Made by a program: the position numbers and the translations under genes. From Paramarasmius palmivorus (Eukaryota > Basidiomycota > Agaricomycetes > Agaricales > Marasmiaceae), in assembly GCA_037176845.1 (NCBI GenBank), contig JAYKXP010000063.1, positions 248,001 through 312,000 on the forward strand: a stretch of DNA of 64,000 nucleotides. The letters run 5' to 3'. The notes under the pieces were generated by a model that worked only from the letters and a program-made list of their open reading frames with translations, did not search any database and was not told the DNA's origin. Each line of letters begins with the position of its first letter. Position 1 is the stretch's first letter. Positions 9,323 through 18,050 of this stretch are shown here, piece after piece.

Positions 9323-12300
9323 TGAGGGGGTTGAAAAGGGAAAATGACAAGGTTCGTTTGAATTGCATAGGCGCGATCGAAGTCATGGCGAGAAATTGCA
9401 TCTGCAACGTCATTCTCCTCGCCAGGGATGTGGACAACACGTAAATCGATGTTGTGTTTGATCAGAAGATCGACGGCGGCCTTTAGGAGGTCGTTATAAC
9501 CGCTATCCGCCGCAAGGGTATCGAAGATATGCACAGTGTTGAAGTTGTCGGTAAGTATGGTCAAGCGAATTGGGCGGTCCGAAGGGAAGAGTTGTGGTGC
9601 AGCCTTCAACACAATGCGCACAAACCATTCCAACGCACTCAACACTGAAACCGACTCCCAAAAGAAGATCTTCGGATCATGAGACATCTCGATCGGAACC
9701 TGGCTATAGCAACCCCATGACATGCGGGGAGACCAAAAACCCATGCCCTCAAGACAGGCATCACACCGTATCTCGAAGTCACAGTCAGCAACAGGATTCC
9801 AGTCCACTGAGTCAAAAAGGTAGACACCATTGGAATTAGAAACATGCTTCAGAAACCAACGAAGATCAACGCGGACAGCATTGTTGAGGTGAACATAGCC
9901 CCACCTATCACCCTTCTTCGACATCTTCTGATACACATGGCAAAGAGCGGGACGTAAACGTGGGAAGACGTTCAAAGACCAGGAAATCCACCCAGCCAGT
10001 TGTTGCCATTCGTAGAGTTGCCGGCGTTGGTTAGGCGAGTCAATGAAGCGCTGTACAGCCGCTATAAGATCTGTTTTAGAATCCTGAGGAAGGGTGATTG
10101 TCAACCTATTAACATCGACTAAGAATCCAATGATTTCCAAGATCTTTCCGTGGAGTTGTTTGCGGCGTTTGTGTGGGATGCCAAGTCGGTCCCAAATACG
10201 TAACAGTGCAGCCTGCTTCGCTGGCATCATGATCCCATAAGGAGCGTAGAGAACAAAGTTGGTAGCCTCTTCCCATCCAAAGTTATCGTCGATGTATGCG
10301 AATATGTCCTTAAGCCCAAAAATGAAGAGCACAATCCACAAGACAAGGCCCATCACAGACGCCCAGGTACGTGGTGAAGCACAACTCCCAAAGGAGCATC
10401 TCCAATCTACTCGATGTTTAAGGGGTCCACGGTCCACGTTGCTCTCCACGTCCTCAACAGATGGATAATTGGTCGTCACAATCTGTTTAATCTGCCACAA
10501 CGGATGAATGGGACACAACCGAAACGCGCCTGCTACATCTGATTTGAACGCTACAAGCTCCGTAGTAGGGTTGGCACGCTTATACCGAAGGAGAGCAGCT
10601 GTGAAGTTATGGAGGGTATCGAGGCGAGCACCCTTGGTCTGTGAACGATCCATCATCGAATTTTGACAGAATTCCCCATAGCTCATGTGATGAACAAGGC
10701 GAAGGTCGTCGGAATGTGGCTTTGGAACGAACAGGACAGGCGTACTATACATGCCATCAAGGAGGTCAGAGCCGAAATCACGAGAGTGATGTCCTGCAAG
10801 TTCTTCAGCCTGACTATAATCCTCAAGGAACTTCCGTTCTCGCTCTGTCTTTGGATGGAACTCGGAGTTGCTGTGTGTGAGAGGGTAGCCATCGTCATGA
10901 TGGGTATCAGCCCATGGCCAGGATCCTTCGCGCAGCATTGTCATCACAGACTGGACGAACGGTTGATTAGGATGTTTAGGGGACAACGTGTCAGATCCCG
11001 TCAACAATTGCTCCATCTCGTCGACGTTGATCTCTGTCGACACGTGAAAAAGGTCAGGGTTCTCCTCGATCGTTCGGAGGACTGATTCATTCTGGAACTC
11101 TTTGGGAGGTGGGCGGGGTAAAGGGGAATCGATTTCCGTCATGTACGCCGTGATACTGGAGGAAGATGAGGAGTCGCGCCAGGCATAACCACGTAGATAC
11201 CTTGGGACACAGGATTGACACTCGAAGACGTCATCGGAACATGGAGAGTAGAAGTCAAACAGAGATGGATTAGGGGTATATATAGGAGCACTAGCTGACG
11301 GGGCAGAAGACGTTACCACAGAGGAATCAAGAGCAGGAGTACCGACCTGGGCATCACACCGCAGGTTTGGTACACTGTTTCTTGTCCTTCCGGCGGTGGT
11401 CAGCTCCTCCACAGGTGCTACACACGTGTTTCCGTCCTCCAGGGCAAGGTTCGGCACCTTTGGAACAGTTTCCATTATTCCAGTTGCGGCAGACTTCCTC
11501 GGACGACTTGGAACGGTTGCTATTCGGCCTTCGTGATCCACGAGAAGACATGGCGGGTTCGACATAGTGTTTGCCTCCAGGACTGAGGTAAGACTTCTCG
11601 AGATGTGTGAATCGATGGGTATCACTAAATAAGACGTCTCTAGAATTGGCGATAAAGTGGCGGACAGGTCGAAGTTGATAACATTGCCGTGGTGGTCGGA
11701 CTTGAATTGAAGGAAGAAGTCCAAGATGTAGGTTCCATACGTTCGGAGTTCTGGTCCTCGTTTGAGGAAAGCGAATCCCATAGCCTGTTCAACAACTCTC
11801 CAGACTCTGCTCCAGTCTTCTTCGGTTGAAATGATGCCTCCTCCGAAAAGTTCCTTGTTGATGACATCGAAATCGAGGAACGATCCTTCAAGGAGTTCTT
11901 TCCATGATTGGTTAGGGAAGGTAGGAGCTGATCCGCTGGACCTGAGAAGACGTAAGGCTTCCTTCGGGTCTCTAGAGAAGTTTTCGAGTTGCGTGACGAC
12001 GAGGCGGACGGGCTCTCTGAGTTCGTGTGAGTCGGAATTGACTTTCCAAGCGAGTTTGGACTTGTCGATTCGCTTCCGTCGTCTACGCGGCGCTTCTTCT
12101 TCATCTGAGTCGTTGTCAGAGGATGAGTCTGAGCTATCGTCGTCTGTACGTTTTCGCTTTGTCCGAGGGACTGTGTCAGGAGTGGGAATTGTGGTGGATT
12201 CACCATTCTGTGTTTCTCCCTGAACTTGCGCTTCGCGGAGAGTCTCGTCGTGAGCGTCCAGCTGGTCGAGGTAGGGTTGGCGTAGGTCTGCAGTGTATGA

Positions 12301-12528
12301 TGTCCCAGCATTACTGGCTCCTCGTTCGAGGACAACTTCAATGGCTGCTTCAGCCTTGACTCGAGAGATGACACCTCGTCTATATTTGTCAACGAAGCTT
12401 TGCGCTTCAGTGATAACTTCTTGGTCAAAGGTGGGTTGTTCTGAGCTAGAGGCTCCGAAGGTGTGGGGAGCTCGAGAGGACGAGGGTGATCCTCCAGTCG
12501 GTCTAGGAGGTTCGGCATTGTGAGACAT
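9295..12528 (-). CDS. Ngaro Gag-Pol polyprotein (reverse transcriptase, RNase H)
   Basis: One uninterrupted frame of 1077 residues. Residues 1-330 are Gag-like: Ser-rich start, a basic/acidic patch with RRRRKR near 150, then a helical core. Reverse transcriptase follows from about 600 to 820, with DLRLVHHMS, FKSDVAGAFR and the catalytic YIDD near 744-747. RNase H follows, with RCDACLEGMGFW near 920, LTDNF near 990 and GEENDVADAISR near 1030, the usual D-E-D type layout of DIRS/Ngaro RNase H. Between Gag and RT (about 330-420) this frame has low coding character, while an overlapping frame encodes a zinc knuckle (see 11354-11551), so Gag and Pol may really be joined by frameshifting. No protease or DDE integrase, as expected for this order. 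Confidence 0.9.
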   Translation of the reverse strand: MSHNAEPPRPTGGSPSSSRAPHTFGASSSEQPTFDQEVITEAQSFVDKYRRGVISRVKAEAAIEVVLERGASNAGTSYTADLRQPYLDQLDAHDETLREAQVQGETQNGESTTIPTPDTVPRTKRKRTDDDSSDSSSDNDSDEEEAPRRRRKRIDKSKLAWKVNSDSHELREPVRLVVTQLENFSRDPKEALRLLRSSGSAPTFPNQSWKELLEGSFLDFDVINKELFGGGIISTEEDWSRVWRVVEQAMGFAFLKRGPELRTYGTYILDFFLQFKSDHHGNVINFDLSATLSPILETSYLVIPIDSHISRSLTSVLEANTMSNPPCLLVDHEGRIATVPSRPRKSAATGIMETVPKVPNLALEDGNTCVAPVEELTTAGRTRNSVPNLRCDAQVGTPALDSSVVTSSAPSASAPIYTPNPSLFDFYSPCSDDVFECQSCVPRYLRGYAWRDSSSSSSITAYMTEIDSPLPRPPPKEFQNESVLRTIEENPDLFHVSTEINVDEMEQLLTGSDTLSPKHPNQPFVQSVMTMLREGSWPWADTHHDDGYPLTHSNSEFHPKTERERKFLEDYSQAEELAGHHSRDFGSDLLDGMYSTPVLFVPKPHSDDLRLVHHMSYGEFCQNSMMDRSQTKGARLDTLHNFTAALLRYKRANPTTELVAFKSDVAGAFRLCPIHPLWQIKQIVTTNYPSVEDVESNVDRGPLKHRVDWRCSFGSCASPRTWASVMGLVLWIVLFIFGLKDIFAYIDDNFGWEEATNFVLYAPYGIMMPAKQAALLRIWDRLGIPHKRRKQLHGKILEIIGFLVDVNRLTITLPQDSKTDLIAAVQRFIDSPNQRRQLYEWQQLAGWISWSLNVFPRLRPALCHVYQKMSKKGDRWGYVHLNNAVRVDLRWFLKHVSNSNGVYLFDSVDWNPVADCDFEIRCDACLEGMGFWSPRMSWGCYSQVPIEMSHDPKIFFWESVSVLSALEWFVRIVLKAAPQLFPSDRPIRLTILTDNFNTVHIFDTLAADSGYNDLLKAAVDLLIKHNIDLRVVHIPGEENDVADAISRHDFDRAYAIQTNLVIFPFQPPHCVLGAAKK
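11354..11551 (-). CDS. Overlapping Gag zinc-knuckle frame
   Basis: A 65-residue frame inside gag-pol, offset by one base, containing CRNWNNGNC and CPGGRKHVCSTCGGADH, a Cys/His knuckle of the kind that ends Gag in fungal DIRS/Ngaro elements. The main frame over the same bases has no such motif. Either Gag ends in this frame and Pol is reached by a ribosomal frameshift, or the main frame arose by an indel. It probably represents the Gag C-terminus rather than a separate protein. Confidence 0.6.
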   Translation of the reverse strand: MSSRGSRRPNSNRSKSSEEVCRNWNNGNCSKGAEPCPGGRKHVCSTCGGADHRRKDKKQCTKPAV

Positions 12529-12561
12529 AGAATGTGTCGATGGAATATGATATATTCAGAA

Positions 12562-12896
12562 TAGACGAAAAACAAATGACCTGGCGGACAAAGAAATAAG
12601 GTAAGAACACTAAAAACTGTATCATAACCATTAGACTTACCTGGCGGACAAAGAAATAAGATTAGGGTGTCCGCCAGGAGTACAGGATAGATAAATACTA
12701 GGGATGAAACTGATCGAGGCTCAATGCCTCCGCTGTCGAGTCTCGATGACTACGAGACACCATACGGTGTCGAGACGAGACATGTATCGAGGGTTCCTCA
12801 CTATCTGAAGCAGAGAGTGAGTTGGGGTTGATGCAAAGGCATAGGTGACTGACTCACCGACGATTGCCTTTGTGTAAACCCCTCGTTTAAACCCAA
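12562..12896 (-). repeat. Ngaro split repeat A1
   Basis: Upstream end of the element, ending with TTTAAACCCAA at 12896. The following TCAAAAAAGACATG is flanking DNA containing the Pol III terminator of the neighbouring tRNA. Confidence 0.85.
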
Positions 12897-12930
12897 TCAA
12901 AAAAGACATGACATGCGATGCCTCGAATGC

Positions 12931-13025
12931 TCCCTGGCTGGGAGTCGAACCCAGCTTTCGCGCGTCGGCCTTGCTTGCATACGCATCATGACAGGCGCGT
13001 GTACTAACCGATATACTACCAGGGA
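12931..13025 (-). tRNA. tRNA-Asp(GTC) with intron
   Basis: The best Asp copy: acceptor TCCCTGG/CCAGGGA, D arm GTATATCGGTTAGTAC, perfect anticodon stem CGCGC/GCGCG, loop CTGTCAT, an insert of about 23 nt after position 37, and standard T arm. Downstream on the minus strand a run of six T at about 12905-12898 can end transcription, and the Ngaro element begins right after it. Confidence 0.85.
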
Positions 13026-13106
13026 TTGGTTCGTTTCTATTGTTTTTGATGAATATCATGATTGATTGGTATAAACTAAACAAAAATGCTACAATAGCAG
13101 GTGTAT

Positions 13107-13202
13107 GATCTCCACCCGGATTGAACGGATGGCCTTCGGGATTCAAGCTTCAAAATCGGACGTACACTGGAATCCGACGCTCTACCGCTGAGCTAGGAGA
13201 TC
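13107..13202 (-). tRNA. tRNA-Trp(CCA)-like with intron
   Basis: Same structure as the copy at 2539: acceptor GATCTCC/GGAGATC, D arm GCTCAGCGGTAGAGC, TCGGATTCCAG, intron of about 24 nt, AATCCCGAAGG, T arm. It lies 82 bp from the tRNA-Asp at 12931, repeating the Asp-Trp spacing at 2.4-2.6 kb. Confidence 0.7.
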
Positions 13203-13509
13203 GTTCCCATAAGCGTAAAGTGTGACCTGTCAACGGAGTCTTGAATCCCGGAGAATATCAGGTTTCGCTGACATCCGTCACTTAAGTGGCTTTAGAGTGG
13301 GGATACCACTGCCTTGATTGGATTGAGCTCAGTGTTCTGCACTAATCGCAGAAGAAACGTCACAAATGTGACGCGCCTCGACAGTATCAGGAGGATCATC
13401 AAACTTTTGATGATGTATTTTACAGATAACCCATTACGCAAAAACGGTGCTGCGCAGCTCTCTGTGACCAGGACGACGACGGCATGGGTACTTGGATTCT
13501 TGGATGTCG

Positions 13510-14490
13510 TGTCATGATGGAGCCTGTAAGAGCATGGCAATTCCATCTCAACGAAACATCAATCACCTGCATGGCTCTACAACTTCTATGTATATCAATG
13601 AAGTCCAAGGGAAAGAAGATTATATGCGGTATGATATCGTCTCATTTGGTGCCCCATAAAATGACAACACACTCAGATTCCACCTAACTGCCCAGGGTTA
13701 TGACAACATATTGAGGGGCGAAAGGATCCTATCTTTGGTTCCGGATGTCCTGTAAAAAGTTCGCTCGAGCTTGGATCACACAGAGTCCTGCTATTTTCGC
13801 ACAGGTGGGGCTATCTGACACTGAGCGAGAAGGATGCTGTGCGTCAGAGGAAAACTATAGCTAAAACAAACTGACACTCTGATCACATCAGTTTTTGCAT
13901 GCTATTGCTACGCCGGTACGCATGGCCCATGGTCTGATTCATGCTGGATAGAAGTAAAACAGAGCGGAAAAGACATTGTATCTAATTCTATCTCACACCT
14001 CGACAAGTCAGTCTACCTCCTCATACCTAAACCACCACAGATAGCTTGCACGCCATCTTTTCCACAACAGATGAAGGAATGGATGATCGATTTTCCGATC
14101 TACTGGTCCTTTGGTGTGAAACCAATGGAAGAAGCAGACAGGAAGCACTTGAAGCTTCCACGACCAAGGATAGGAATGGCATCACCAACAAAGCACTATT
14201 GGAGGAATAATGCATACGATGCGGTGGCTGCATATTAGAAGGTCAAAGGATACGGATGTCAAGCATTTGCAAAAAATCTTGATTTGCCAATCCTCGAAGT
14301 TATAAATGAGGCTCATGATTCTATTCATGAACCCAGTTTCACGGTCGTTGAAGGTATGTCAGCGGTTCTGTGCACGATACCTGAGCTGAGCCCTCACAAG
14401 GTAGTATTGAAGAAGAAAGGGTTGCATATAGCTCCCTCCTATGAGCAAGTTTGCACCAGAAAAGACATGTGGTACTTAGCTGAACACTAC
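13510..14490 (+). pseudogene. 5'-truncated pseudogene of the GDQ-tract family
   Basis: Homologous at DNA level to the last third of the genes at 15067 and 27332, starting in the end of their exon 5 and running through exons 6 and 7. The intron positions are kept (donor near 13630, acceptor before ATTCCACC; next intron near 13850). A CAG codon of the intact copies has become TAG at about 14236 (TAT TAG AAG GTC) and other substitutions remove conserved residues. Exons 1-4 are missing. It continues past the family's usual end with a reading frame to 14493. Confidence 0.8.
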
Positions 14491-14493
14491 TAG

Positions 14494-15066
14494 CTGTCGG
14501 TACTTAGTTTACCTATGTTCTGCACCCAGAAGGTATACCGAACGAATAACGATCATTAACTCCCAAATCTCCGCCGATTTGCTATAATACTCCACATTTC
14601 AGAGGGGGAAAAAAGGAACTCATCACAATCAAAAAACGAATCTGAACCATTTAAACCTCATTTTCATTCCCATCCGACGACAGTGATACTCGTTCACCTC
14701 CGAGAACGATCTTATAGCTCCAGCCATTGACACATACTCGCAGCATGGGCGCTTTCTGTCATTCGGCGCGTGAAAGATCATGCCAAGCGTTTGCTGTTGA
14801 CACTCATTCTCTATCCGCATACGATTTCGACGTCTCAGCTGGTGCACAACAGCCTTGGTGAGAATTTCGGCAGGTCCACATGCTATCCTGGCAGCTCTAT
14901 ATCTGTGTGGGTATCTTGATGTATTCGATATGTATATTGATACTCCACAGGGCAGTTCAAAGTCGCCCGTGTGATCATGATGGTCACTGGCCTCAAACAA
15001 GCCATAGGCCGCCATAAAAGCCTACGCCCAAAGGAACGGATTTTCCCCAACTCCCATCTAACTACC
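14494..15066. other. Intergenic, upstream region of the next gene
   Basis: No supported coding sequence. A minus-strand open frame of 128 codons here has no homologue in the window and is probably chance. Confidence 0.5.
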
Positions 15067-16982
15067 ATGGCATTTGTGGGGTCCTCATCCATATCTATTG
15101 CCGGCGATGCAGTGAACGTTGTTCACGGTGACCAGGTTAACAACACCGTCGTCATTCGGAAGGCAAGAAAGAAGATCAAAACGGAAGCGACGCTGTATGA
15201 CGAGGTGGGTTCCATTGACTCCAGCATCCATATCTAATGTTGCTTTGGATTGCTAGTTCAGGAATGTCCGACTAGGGGATATCTATAGGACACGCGAAGT
15301 CGGGCAGAGCACTGTCCCTATCTATTACAAGATTCCACGTACGAATGTTGAACAATCAGTAGCCATAGCAAAAGTTCAAGATACGGATACATCTTCGAAA
15401 TATACAGTTGTCACTTATCGAGGGCCTAATGCACATATCGTAAGGATTCAGTCCGAGCCTCAGTCAATAAATAGAAATTCATCATCTTAAAGGCATGGAA
15501 TGTAGAGTTTGAAAGGCTTGCCCTAAAGCAGTACGTGGTCACGATCCATCAAGCAGCAGATACATGACCAAAACGTCAGGAACACATTTTTCACTCAACT
15601 CTTCGGAATAAATCGATCACAGGTACCGTCCTTGCTATTTTACGGTGGTAAGTTCGACGAGCCGCAAACGGGCAAAAAAGATTAATTACATTGTAGAACT
15701 TGTACCCCTATCCAATGCGTTCCCGGCATCTGCGGCTTCGATTTGGACTTGGATGACTATCTGTGCGTGGCGCACAAGAGTCAATTCAATGTGGATCGAT
15801 ATCGACAATGGTCGAATATGCAGCGGACCCACTCATAGTAAATTCTCTGCAAATGAGAACGGCCCAATTCGTCCTATTCATACTATACCTCCACCACGAT
15901 CGGCTGAATTCCTCAAGGACGACGTTGCATTTCGATTCTTCAGCTCGCTGGATTATAATCCACGACAGAACAATCTTCTTCTTCAATATCTTGAGAACCG
16001 CAGAAGATCACGGGACAATGTCGATGGTTTTCCTCCATTGAATGGCTGTCAGAAAGGTGATCTCCTACTTCCCTTCGTAGTCTACACACCATCGTTGCGG
16101 CCAATCGCAATGATACGAAGCGAGGAAATCAGCTTTTCCCAGGGAGGTGCGCGCACATGGAAGGCTACTGATCATGGCGCTCTAAGATGGACTGAGAAAG
16201 TCAGCAAGAAAGATTATACTCGGCAAGATGTCATCTTATTTGCCATCGAACATACACTGACAGTGCTCAGGTTCCAGCTGACAGACCTCGGTTATCAGAT
16301 GTCATTGTCAGGTGGAATCTTACAACTATATTGTCACCTTTGGTTCCGGATGTCCTGTCGAACATTTGCTCGAGCTTGGATTGCACAAAGTCCTGCTATT
16401 TTTACACAGTTGGGCCTACCTGACGCGGAGCGACAAGAATGCTGTACGTTAGCTAGAACCTGTCACAATAACCGAAATGAACTAACATCTCTTCTCATAC
16501 GAGTTTTCAAGTGCTACTGTTATGGATTCCATGGACCATTTTCAGGTTTTTGCTGGATGCGCCTCCAAAGTAGCAATACGAATACTGCGTCTAACCCAGA
16601 GGGACAGACTCCCAAAATCGACAAGCCAGTCTACCTCCTGGTGCCTAAACCGCCACAGATACCGTGCACGGCAGATTTTCCAGGGCAAATGAAGGATTGG
16701 AATACCAATTTCCCGTCCTACTGGTCATTTGATGTCGAACCAATGGGAGACGCCGAAAGGGAGCACTTGAATCTTCCTCGAGCATTGCTGCAAGTGACAG
16801 CGGCACACAAAAACCACTGGAAAAATGAGGTGTACGACGCAGCTGCCGGATATCAGAAGGTCAAGGGCTATAGCTATGAAGCTTTTGCAGAGAGCCTTGA
16901 ATTGCCTGTCCTCGAAGTCATAAATGGTTTGGCCCTCGAACCAAGTTTCACAGTCGTCGAAGGTATGTTAGCGGCTTGTTGA
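15067..16982 (+). CDS. GDQ-tract family protein, copy 1 (function unknown)
   Basis: Seven exons: 15067-15204, 15257-15439, 15493-15530, 15580-15647, 15697-16222, 16271-16443, 16504-16982, giving 534 residues. The model is supported by exact frame continuity and by the same exon lengths (138, 38, 68, 173 nt) in the paralogue at 27332. The intron after exon 5 is GC-AG (GCAAG donor). The protein begins MAFVGSSSISIAGDAVNVVH then GDQVNNT, a tract like the one that precedes NACHT domains in mushroom fungi. A globular region follows, with conserved blocks SIWTWMTICAW, RSAEFLKDDVAF, LLPFVVYTPSLRPI and VYLLVPKPPQIPCTADFP. No transmembrane segment or catalytic motif recognised. A downstream exon is possible because GAAG/GTATGT near 16960 looks like a donor. 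Confidence 0.8.
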
Positions 16983-16989
16983 CATTACC

Positions 16990-17400
16990 AAACTCGTTGA
17001 TACATTTCTGAAGAACAAAGGGTCTCATATAGTAGGCGCTTAGAATGAGGGATCGAGTTTGGATCGTTGTTATAGCTCGTATTGGCCTTTGTACGAGAAG
17101 ACCGTCACAATCCTCGTGGACTTTGTCTCGTGACATCTTCAAAGACCTGTAGAAGCAAGATGCTGTCGTATGTGTGTTACTGGATTACATTCAAGTTCAT
17201 GTATATACGAGAGCCAGAAATCAACGTATCGGTGGCGCTAGCGTAGTAAAACAACGACCTACACGTTATGTACGACAATCTCGCCATACTCGCCGGGAAG
17301 AACTTTGGCTGCAGGATTTTATAATCGGGCCTATGACGCGAATCGTGGCATGTGTTCGATGTCGATGCAAGTAGCTCTTTCTTGTTCCTAATATTTCATG
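16990..17400. other. No gene seen
   Basis: Spacer between the GDQ-tract gene and an F-box remnant. A further 3' exon of the upstream gene could lie here but none could be assigned. Confidence 0.4.
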
Positions 17401-17407
17401 CTCTCTT

Positions 17408-17810
17408 TTCATGGGCAGGTATCTCTTATGTGTGAGCCGAGTGGTGTCGACGATAGAGCTCAGCCGGAAGACCACTTCTCCGATCACATCAATACCAACA
17501 GAAATCCTCGCTCTCGTCTATGTCCGTCATTATGCCAACCTATCTACAGAGAGTCAAATTCTTTTACACTGGCTCTCGTCCGGATCGCGAACCAGAGAGG
17601 TGGAAACAAGTGTCTTTATTTACCTCTGCACTTTGGTTCTCTCTCTACGTTGGGCTGAAGTTCCTTATCCCAAAAGATCCTCAACTTGTTACAGTGCATT
17701 TCGGAATGTATTTACAACGTTCAAAGTCACATCCATCGATCACATCATAAGAAGCGAATCTTCAAAATATCTACTCGGTCCCATGAATAACCTGTCAATC
17801 ATAATATAGA
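17408..17810 (+). pseudogene. F-box gene remnant
   Basis: One frame begins with an F-box-like start (ITSIPTEILALVYVRHYANL). After about 17510 the F-box consensus continues in another frame (ERWKQVSLFTSALWFSLYVG, then LQRSKSHPS, matching the LERSKSHPLSI block of the F-box gene at 18051). So a frameshift splits it and the LRR-like remainder is gone. Confidence 0.6.
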
Positions 17811-18050
17811 ATCAGAGGTAGCAATGAGCCAATGCATGGTCCTTGCACATGTGTTACTGATATACGAGCTTGAGAGTACCAGAGGCGTTTAAAAAACAAA
17901 ATGCGGGAAATAATGGCAGAATCTGTGACTAGAAGACTTTGACAGCGATTGCCGAACAGAAGTTGGTATTAGGATAATGGATTTATTACCTGCCACAACC
18001 ATCAGGAGCGAATTCCTACCGTAAACATAAATAGACTAATCACTGGCATA

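Larger units (their letters stand above)
7612..12896 (-). mobile_element. Ngaro-type tyrosine-recombinase retrotransposon
   Basis: Read on the minus strand the order is A1 (12896-12562), gag-pol, tyrosine recombinase, B1 (8232-8132), A2 (8131-7775), B2 (7712-7612). That is the split-direct-repeat layout of Ngaro elements in the DIRS order, which replicate through a circular intermediate and insert by a tyrosine recombinase, so no integrase and no target duplication are expected. A1 and A2 differ by one substitution and a 22-nt tandem duplication, B1 and B2 are identical over 101 bp, so insertion is recent. A 62-bp spacer separates A2 from B2. The left end abuts the T-run downstream of the tRNA-Asp gene at 12931. 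Confidence 0.9.

Noticed and set aside
11640..12575. 311-codon minus-strand frame overlapping gag
   Set aside because: Frame shadow of the gag-pol reading frame; rich in Thr/Ser/Arg with no retroelement motif.
14629..15015. 128-codon minus-strand gene
   Set aside because: No homologue among the paralogous upstream regions, no splice structure, and it lies in the likely promoter of the gene at 15067.
15531..15579. TGA stop in GDQ-tract copy 1 suggesting a pseudogene
   Set aside because: The same stop occurs in copy 2 and lies inside a 49-nt intron with a GTACG donor in both, so the gene is intact.
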